Below, piece after piece: positions 34,475-38,811 of a stretch of 38,811 nt of DNA (position 1 is the first letter of the stretch; every line of letters begins with the position of its first letter). The stretch is from Taibaiella sp. (lineage in GTDB: Bacteria > Bacteroidota > Bacteroidia > Chitinophagales > Chitinophagaceae). The stretch spans positions 1 through 38,811 of the forward strand of contig JAIOYR010000034.1 of the NCBI GenBank assembly GCA_021740995.1. The letters run 5' to 3'. Below the pieces are notes generated by a model. It saw only the letters and a program-made list of their open reading frames with translations. It made no database searches and was not told the origin of the DNA. Position numbers and translations under genes: made by a program.

Positions 34475-34965
34475 CTAGTGGTTGTCTTTTACCCAAAAAT
34501 GATCTGTCCATTTATGATCTGCGACGCGGCTATTCACGTTTAGCTTGAAACCAATTTCAGCCAATAAGTCATTCGGAATTGGGTTCTGTATATAGTTGAA
34601 TAGTTCGCGTTCATCGAACCGAATATGCAATTCCAGCAGCTTAACAAATTGTTCGCATAACGCCTGGTTTGAATGGCTCTCTCTTATCGATTCCGCCAGG
34701 TTCCTGATCACGCCATGCTCTGACTCAGCCCTGACCCTGAGTGGATGTCGACCTTGAGCAGCGGAAACAAATAACGCTCCTCATCCCTGAAATGTGGCTC
34801 AAGCTCCTGCCTTATAAAAAAAAGAACATAACTGCATATTCGTTTCGGATGAATTTTATTCGTGATTCCGTACCCGATCTTCCACACAAGCTGTAGGCCT
34901 GAATGGTGATCTCTGGAAAGTGTAACTATTGCCGGGTCTCTTTTTATTGGGGTATGTTCATTCAC
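34475..34965 (-). pseudogene. Hemerythrin-like protein, frame broken
   Basis: Two abutting frames (34708-34965, 85 residues; 34475-34711, 78 residues from GTG) make one four-helix hemerythrin. The first carries SRDHHSGLQL and EPHFRDEERYLFPLL. The second carries LHIRFDERELFNYIQ. Between them the second frame, read upstream of its GTG, gives PLRVRAESEHGVIRNLAESI, the missing third helix; so the frames join if one base is restored near 34745-34750 (D-H-P-L). A GTGA stop/start overlap could allow coupled halves instead. The first frame overlaps the RIC gene by 8 bases. A complete protein would bind a di-iron site and possibly NO or oxygen. Confidence 0.8.
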
Positions 34966-35704
34966 GTGTCAGTGTTTCTTCAAGTTTCATTGCTTTTGGG
35001 AACAGGATATTGTTCTCAAGATGTATATGCAGGAACAGATCATCCTGAAATTCCTTCAACTTTCTGTAAGCCACCACATAAGTAGTGCAGCCATCGGGCG
35101 GCGTGGTGAAATTGTTGCTCAATTCTGCTATTCTGAAAAAGCGCTCGCCCTCTGTCACATGCTCATCTTCCATCATGCCTATCGGGTTTGATAATGCCCC
35201 AAAGAAGAAAGGTTTGATGTTATTTGCTCCTTGCCTGACTGCCGCAGCCAGCTTCTTAATAGCAGGAAACAGCACTGTTTCCTCTTTCACCATGTGCTGA
35301 GCCAATTCATGTGCGCACCCTTCAAATAGCGCGAATATCTCTGTCAGTTCGGGATGCTTTGCCCCGTGTACGCTGTTTATTTTGTGCAGGTAGCTCAAAA
35401 GGATCTGGATATTGTCCCTGACATACTTGTGGTGTACCTGTTCTATGTGTGTTGCGAGTTCATCGAGTTGCATGGATCGATACATGTCTTCTTCGATTGG
35501 AATTGTATTTTCCATCTTCTCCATCACCTCTTGCATTATAGCCGAAAAATCAAGATTATTTTCCTTGCAAACATCTTCAAGACGCCTGCCGCCTTTACAA
35601 CAAAAGTCAATACCATACCTCTTAAAGACATCGGCAGCCCTGTAATTTGCGGCAACAATACTTCCTACTGTAATTCCTGTTTCGGTTGCAGTTTCTATGT
35701 TCAT
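34958..35704 (-). CDS. Iron-sulfur cluster repair di-iron protein (RIC/YtfE/ScdA)
   Basis: A 248-residue cytosolic protein that repairs iron-sulfur clusters damaged by nitric oxide or oxidants. Residues ~8-60 are the ScdA_N domain with the vicinal cysteines YGIDFCCKGGRRL (Cys35, Cys36). Residues ~75-240 are a hemerythrin-like di-iron four-helix bundle with His and Glu ligands in THIEQVHHKYV, HELAQHMVKEETVLFP, MMEDEHVTEGERF and HIHLENNILFPKA. It overlaps the hemerythrin start by 8 bases. A degraded FNR-like box precedes it (35760-35773). Confidence 0.92.
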   Translation of the reverse strand: MNIETATETGITVGSIVAANYRAADVFKRYGIDFCCKGGRRLEDVCKENNLDFSAIMQEVMEKMENTIPIEEDMYRSMQLDELATHIEQVHHKYVRDNIQILLSYLHKINSVHGAKHPELTEIFALFEGCAHELAQHMVKEETVLFPAIKKLAAAVRQGANNIKPFFFGALSNPIGMMEDEHVTEGERFFRIAELSNNFTTPPDGCTTYVVAYRKLKEFQDDLFLHIHLENNILFPKAMKLEETLTRE

Positions 35705-35729
35705 CGCTTAGTTATTTATTGGTTCATTG

Positions 35730-35773
35730 CAAAATAACGCCGACTTCTTTGTATGAAATATGTGTAGGCTCAT
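35730..35773 (-). promoter_or_regulatory. RIC promoter with degraded FNR-like box
   Basis: ATGTG-TAGG-CTCAT (35760-35773) keeps 7 of 10 positions of ATGAC-N4-GTCAT. Its centre (35766.5) is exactly 29.5 bases before the first base of TTATTTTG on the minus strand (35737-35730), the spacing seen at the three perfect boxes. Transcription would start near 35725. Confidence 0.5.
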
Positions 35774-35821
35774 ATTCCATAGCAAAAAACAAATCCTATT
35801 GATTTTTAGATGAATTTTCAA

Positions 35822-35867
35822 TTATGACCAGAGTCATAAATCGCTGATCTACAACATGGTACTTTTA
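35822..35867 (+). promoter_or_regulatory. Fasciclin-gene promoter with FNR-like box
   Basis: TTATGAC-CAGA-GTCATAA (35822-35839) is a perfect 18-bp palindrome, centred 29.5 bases before TACTTTTA (35860-35867), a -7 box with one mismatch. Transcription is expected from about 35872, leaving a leader of about 31 bases. Confidence 0.75.
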
Positions 35868-35902
35868 TGTTGTACACTATTATTAACACTTCAATTCCTT
35901 TT

Positions 35903-36469
35903 ATGAAAAAAATTACAGTTCCGCTCATGTTTGCTTTTTGCGTCTTGTCAGCAGCTTGCGGTAATGAAACCACAACTAGTGAAGGAACAACAGGCACTGA
36001 GGCAACGCAAGAAACTGCAACAGGCCAATCGGGCGTACAGGATGATGCCTCGCAAAAGAATGTTGTTCAGATCGCTGTCGGAAGCAAAGATCATACTACT
36101 TTGGTAGCCGCAGTTAAGGCTGCTGAGTTGGTCGATGTTCTAAGCAACACTGGGCCATTTACTGTTTTTGCACCAACAAATGCCGCATTTGACCTACTAC
36201 CAGCAGGAACAGTTGATGGACTCTTGAAACCCGAAAAGAAAGAAGACCTGGCGGATATACTTCAGTATCACGTGTCAGTAGGGGTATATAAGGAAGAACA
36301 GCTACAGGACGGACAGTCTTTGGGTCAAGTAAATGGTAGCAACATTACTATTTCAAAAAAGGACGGGAAGACAATCATAAATGGTAATGCTACAATAGTA
36401 GCATCAATACCTGCTTCAAACGGTATTATTCATGTTATTGACGGCGTATTGCTTCCGCCCAAAAAATAA
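35903..36469 (+). CDS. Fasciclin-domain lipoprotein
   Basis: A 188-residue lipoprotein: signal peptide MKKITVPLMFAFCVLSAAC with lipidated Cys19, a Thr/Glu-rich linker (~20-55), then one FAS1 (fasciclin) domain. The H1 region reads TLVAAVKAAELVDVLSNTGPFTVFAPTNAAF with the hallmark TVFAPTN, and the H2-like end reads NGIIHVIDGVLLPP. FAS1 proteins act at the cell surface or in the periplasm, often in adhesion. In denitrifying and microaerobic bacteria they recur beside nos and cytochrome genes for unknown reasons. ATG 35903 begins the signal peptide. Promoter has an FNR-like box. Confidence 0.9.
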   Translation: MKKITVPLMFAFCVLSAACGNETTTSEGTTGTEATQETATGQSGVQDDASQKNVVQIAVGSKDHTTLVAAVKAAELVDVLSNTGPFTVFAPTNAAFDLLPAGTVDGLLKPEKKEDLADILQYHVSVGVYKEEQLQDGQSLGQVNGSNITISKKDGKTIINGNATIVASIPASNGIIHVIDGVLLPPKK

Positions 36470-36499
36470 GCTCAACTTTGTGGTTAATATTGGTAGAAA

Positions 36500-36527
36500 G
36501 GGGCTGCACTTATCGCAGCCCTATTTT
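36500..36527. terminator. Bidirectional terminator
   Basis: GGGCTGC (36501-36507) pairs with GCAGCCC (36515-36521) around a 7-base loop and is followed by TATTTT. It separates the convergent fasciclin and truncated-hemoglobin genes. Confidence 0.75.
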
Positions 36528-36558
36528 ATGCTACAGACTGGATTTTTTCGTCTGTATT

Positions 36559-36930
36559 CTATTCATCGGCAGGCATGATTTTAATCTGCATCACAGTAGA
36601 TATACTCAATGCTCTTTGTTTCGCTAGCTCTGCTTTTTCTCCTTCAAAAAGCTCGTCTACAGTCTCGATAAAAAGGTTTTGCCATTGATTGAAATGGTCT
36701 TGAGTCAACGGACAACGTTTGTTGATATTCTGGTGCACCTTTAATGGGTTGCCAGAATAGCCGCCAGTGTAGAATAGTGTGTTTTCCCAAAATGAGTACA
36801 TTACCGGAAGGTGGTGTTCCCAATTGACATGCGCAAACATAAACCCAATCACAGGGTCTGCCTTAACTTTCTCATAGAACGTGTCTATCAATAATTTCAA
36901 TTCTCCGTTGCCAAATATGTCAGTTTTCAT
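36559..36930 (-). CDS. Group III truncated hemoglobin
   Basis: A 123-residue heme protein of the 2/2 globin fold, group III. PVIGFMFAHVNWEHHLPVMYSFWENTLF covers helices C-E, and NPLKVHQNI with LTQDHFNQWQNLF contains the proximal histidine region typical of the group. Such proteins bind NO or oxygen and may help nitrosative-stress defence. ATG at 36930 is chosen (MKTDIFGNG); an upstream start at 36990 would overlap the nosY-like gene. It lies 2 bases after that gene, so it appears to be the last gene of a nos operon. Confidence 0.9.
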   Translation of the reverse strand: MKTDIFGNGELKLLIDTFYEKVKADPVIGFMFAHVNWEHHLPVMYSFWENTLFYTGGYSGNPLKVHQNINKRCPLTQDHFNQWQNLFIETVDELFEGEKAELAKQRALSISTVMQIKIMPADE

Positions 36931-36932
36931 TT

Positions 36933-37700
36933 CTAAAGATCTTTTCGGTTGAATTTTTTCAGAGAATATAGTAGCGGCAAAGCTATCCACAGAACCATGA
37001 CAGAAAGTGAAACAATCAGCCCTTTGTCTGTTCCGTAAAACTCTTTGAATACTGCACCAGTATAGCCCATAAGTGCCGACACATCCATTTTAAGCAAAAC
37101 AAGTATGCGCCCGAGATCTATTGGGTTGAGGGCGCTGATACCAATCATTGCTTTCTCCAATGGATAATCTGCAAATTGGAATAGCAGAAATAGCACAAGC
37201 CCATCAAATAGAAGAGAGAAGTATATCCAAAGAAGTATTGCAAACCCGATTCCTTTTGCTTTATCTCTTGTATGCACAGCCGCCAGCATTGCTATAGCAA
37301 CAAATATTACTGAGATCAACAAACCCATGAGCAGCAGCATGAGCCCGGTGGGAGATGGCTCATAAAACAACATGGGTAGACCTGCACCGGCAAAGAATGC
37401 AAGGGACAATGCGCCAGCCAGACCTACGAATATACTCAACCAGATACTGCTTCTTTTTAATGGTTGGCTCACCAGCAATTCAATGAATTCTGAGCTATTA
37501 TATACGTAGATTGTAGAGAATATGACACTAACCAATGGCACTATAAACAGTACCAGGTTCAGCATGCTAAGCAATCCTTTTTGAGTGCTGTCTTCAAGGC
37601 TGAAGACGGTAAACGTGATTGCAAACAAGAATACTGCATAACCCAATACCATCTTGTTGCGCAAAATGTCAAGAAGTATATATTTTATGATCTTTATCAT
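36933..37700 (-). CDS. nosY: ABC transporter permease, NosY type
   Basis: A 255-residue membrane protein with six predicted helices and the NosY-like opening KIIKYILLDILRNKMVLGYAVFLFA. NosY works with NosF and NosD in maturing the copper sites of nitrous oxide reductase NosZ. Segments such as SSEFIELLVSQPLKRSSIWLSIF and LNPIDLGRILVLLKMDVSALMGYTGAVF (~170-200) fit the family. It overlaps nosF by 4 bases (ATGA), and the truncated hemoglobin gene starts 2 bases after it. Confidence 0.88.
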   Translation of the reverse strand: MIKIIKYILLDILRNKMVLGYAVFLFAITFTVFSLEDSTQKGLLSMLNLVLFIVPLVSVIFSTIYVYNSSEFIELLVSQPLKRSSIWLSIFVGLAGALSLAFFAGAGLPMLFYEPSPTGLMLLLMGLLISVIFVAIAMLAAVHTRDKAKGIGFAILLWIYFSLLFDGLVLFLLFQFADYPLEKAMIGISALNPIDLGRILVLLKMDVSALMGYTGAVFKEFYGTDKGLIVSLSVMVLWIALPLLYSLKKFNRKDL

Positions 37701-38407
37701 GACGGCTTATTGGTCATTATTTGTGCAATTGCGCGTGATAATTTTGTTTCTCCTGTTTCTTCTTTCAGCGCATTCAGTGTTTTATATAGCAGTATACTTC
37801 CGTCTTGCATGTACACTATGTCTGAGATAAGTTCATCCAGCTCGCTTAGTATATGTGAGGTGATAAGTATTAGTTTGCCTCTTGCTTTTTCTGCAAGCAC
37901 TTTCTCTTTTAGTATCTCTGATGCTACCGGATCCAGGCCTGCCGTTGGCTCATCCAGTATAAGCACGCTTGCTCCAAATAAAAAGGCGATTGCCGCACTT
38001 ACCTTCTGCATCGTACCTCCAGACAATGTTCTCATTCGCTTGTGATAAAGTGCTTTAAGTGCAAATGCACTGATCAGGTCGTCGTCTATTGTTTTGTTGC
38101 TCTGCCGTATATCAGTGAGCATTTCTATTACTTGGCCAATCTGCATGTTTTCCGGATAGCGCCCTACTTGTGGCATATATCCCACTTCAGACCGGTATTG
38201 CCACCCTGAAGCTACATCTTTCCCCATTACTGTTATTGTACCGGTGTCTGGTACTACCATACCAAGTACACACTTGATAAATGTAGTTTTGCCGCAACCG
38301 TTAGGGCCAATAAGGGCAATACATTGCCCTGAATTGCTGGTAAATGATACTTCATTCAGCACTTTCAGTTTGCCGAAACTTTTATTTACTTTATTTGCCG
38401 ATATCAT
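37697..38407 (-). CDS. nosF: ABC transporter ATP-binding protein, NosF type
   Basis: A 236-residue ATPase, cytoplasmic partner of NosY in copper-site assembly of nitrous oxide reductase. Motifs are intact: Walker A GPNGCGKTT near residues 34-42, signature LSGGTMQKVS, Walker B LILDEPTAGLDP and the switch ITSH. It overlaps nosD by 4 bases upstream and nosY by 4 bases downstream, a tightly coupled arrangement. Confidence 0.92.
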   Translation of the reverse strand: MISANKVNKSFGKLKVLNEVSFTSNSGQCIALIGPNGCGKTTFIKCVLGMVVPDTGTITVMGKDVASGWQYRSEVGYMPQVGRYPENMQIGQVIEMLTDIRQSNKTIDDDLISAFALKALYHKRMRTLSGGTMQKVSAAIAFLFGASVLILDEPTAGLDPVASEILKEKVLAEKARGKLILITSHILSELDELISDIVYMQDGSILLYKTLNALKEETGETKLSRAIAQIMTNKPS

Positions 38408-38811
38408 ATTCTTAATGGTTTCATCAGCGGATGGTTATCTTTCAGTTGCTCCGGAGTGAGGCTCGGTATTACCTTCTCAGACCGGTCCATGAGTGTTGTT
38501 ATCAGGCTACGAAAAAGCATCATTGCAGGCGGGTTTTTTTCGACTACCATGCTGAACATACTTACCGGCCTGTAAGGAATGTCTCCTATTTTATCCTTAT
38601 TCAGATCATAGCCCTCATACTTATCCCAATAGTTATTTTCGAAAGTATTCAGCACTAACGACCCATTAGTCCCTACATCGAATGTATTGCCCCTAAAATT
38701 GTTGTTCTTCAGTACAATCTCCATACAACTGGCTTGTATCTTCAGCCCCCAGCCATTTTCAGTAAAATCATTATTATACATCTCAACCCTGCTAACACCT
38801 TCCAGAAATAT
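38404..38811 (-). CDS. nosD: NosD, copper-site maturation protein (C-terminal part)
   Basis: The frame is open to the window edge, so only the last ~135 residues are present. It shows the end of a right-handed beta-helix (NNNFRGNTFDVGTNGSLVLNTFENN) and the NosD hallmark NYWDKYEGYDLNKDKIGDIPYRPVS. NosD is a periplasmic partner of the NosFY transporter in NosZ maturation. Order nosD-nosF-nosY followed by accessory genes fits the nitrous oxide reductase cluster of Bacteroidota (clade II); nosZ would be beyond the window. Confidence 0.9.
   Translation of the reverse strand: MFLEGVSRVEMYNNDFTENGWGLKIQASCMEIVLKNNNFRGNTFDVGTNGSLVLNTFENNYWDKYEGYDLNKDKIGDIPYRPVSMFSMVVEKNPPAMMLFRSLITTLMDRSEKVIPSLTPEQLKDNHPLMKPLRI

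Noticed and set aside
35790-35798. A second minus-strand promoter word (TAGGATTTG) for the RIC gene driven by the perfect box at 35822-35839
   Set aside because: It has an extra base in the TAnnTTTG pattern and the wrong spacing; the degraded box at 35760-35773 fits the RIC promoter exactly.

Overview
The window looks like chromosomal DNA of a Bacteroidota bacterium, most likely of the Chitinophagaceae or a close relative. The evidence is the genes' resemblance to Bacteroidota families, promoter boxes of the Bacteroidota form TAnnTTTG, the scarcity of Shine-Dalgarno sites, and housekeeping genes (purS, pssA, purE, purK, rsmI, hemN, pyrC-type dihydroorotase) of Bacteroidota character. No tRNA, rRNA, CRISPR array, integrase or transposase was recognised. 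The family assignment is inference from gene content, not a database result.

Layout. 1-2.3 kb: a small ABC transporter with two short membrane proteins, then a separate membrane protein. 2.4-6.3 kb: a lipoprotein, a CDGSH iron-sulfur protein, rsmI, purS and pssA, with an eight-unit 14-bp tandem repeat directly upstream of purS. 6.5-11.6 kb: a tripartite exporter (ABC protein with degenerate ATPase motifs, HlyD-like adaptor, TolC-like outer membrane protein) and a convergent TetR regulator. 11.7-17.0 kb, all on the minus strand: purK, purE, tsaC/Sua5, dihydroorotase and an SbtA-type bicarbonate transporter, a set whose common thread is bicarbonate. 17.2-20.2 kb: a beta-rich secreted protein resembling polymorphic toxin type 23, an unknown small protein, a uracil-DNA-glycosylase-superfamily protein and a peptidylarginine/agmatine-deiminase-like protein. 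20.3-25.2 kb: hemN and, divergently, an uncharacterised cysteine-rich 601-residue protein followed by a PLP decarboxylase with a structured leader. 25.3-34.4 kb: a small membrane protein, an AraC regulator, a TetR plus two SRPBCC proteins, a giant TOTE-type primase-helicase and a Schlafen/AlbA-type ATP-binding protein; the 26.6-34.4 kb part is bracketed by two copies of a ~45-bp repeat. 34.5-38.8 kb: nitrogen-oxide genes (a frame-broken hemerythrin, an RIC/YtfE iron-sulfur repair protein, a fasciclin lipoprotein, a truncated hemoglobin, and nosY, nosF and partial nosD).

Two regulatory patterns tie distant genes together. First, the palindrome ATAGTAWTACTAT occurs perfectly in front of the exporter operon and in front of purK, with imperfect copies upstream of the tetR gene at 10.9-11.6 kb; I infer that this TetR controls the exporter and at least the purK/purE part of the bicarbonate set. 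Second, the FNR/DNR-like palindrome ATGAC-N4-GTCAT lies exactly 29.5 bp (centre to first base of the -7 box) in front of hemN, the 601-residue protein and the fasciclin gene, and a degraded copy with the same geometry precedes the RIC gene. This suggests one oxygen- or NO-responsive regulon. Both were read by eye and are testable.

The best candidates for something undescribed are these two regulons, the 601-residue anaerobically wired protein with its structured-leader decarboxylase partner, the bicarbonate-themed cluster, and the primase-helicase that has lost its zinc cysteines and gained a long C-terminal region.
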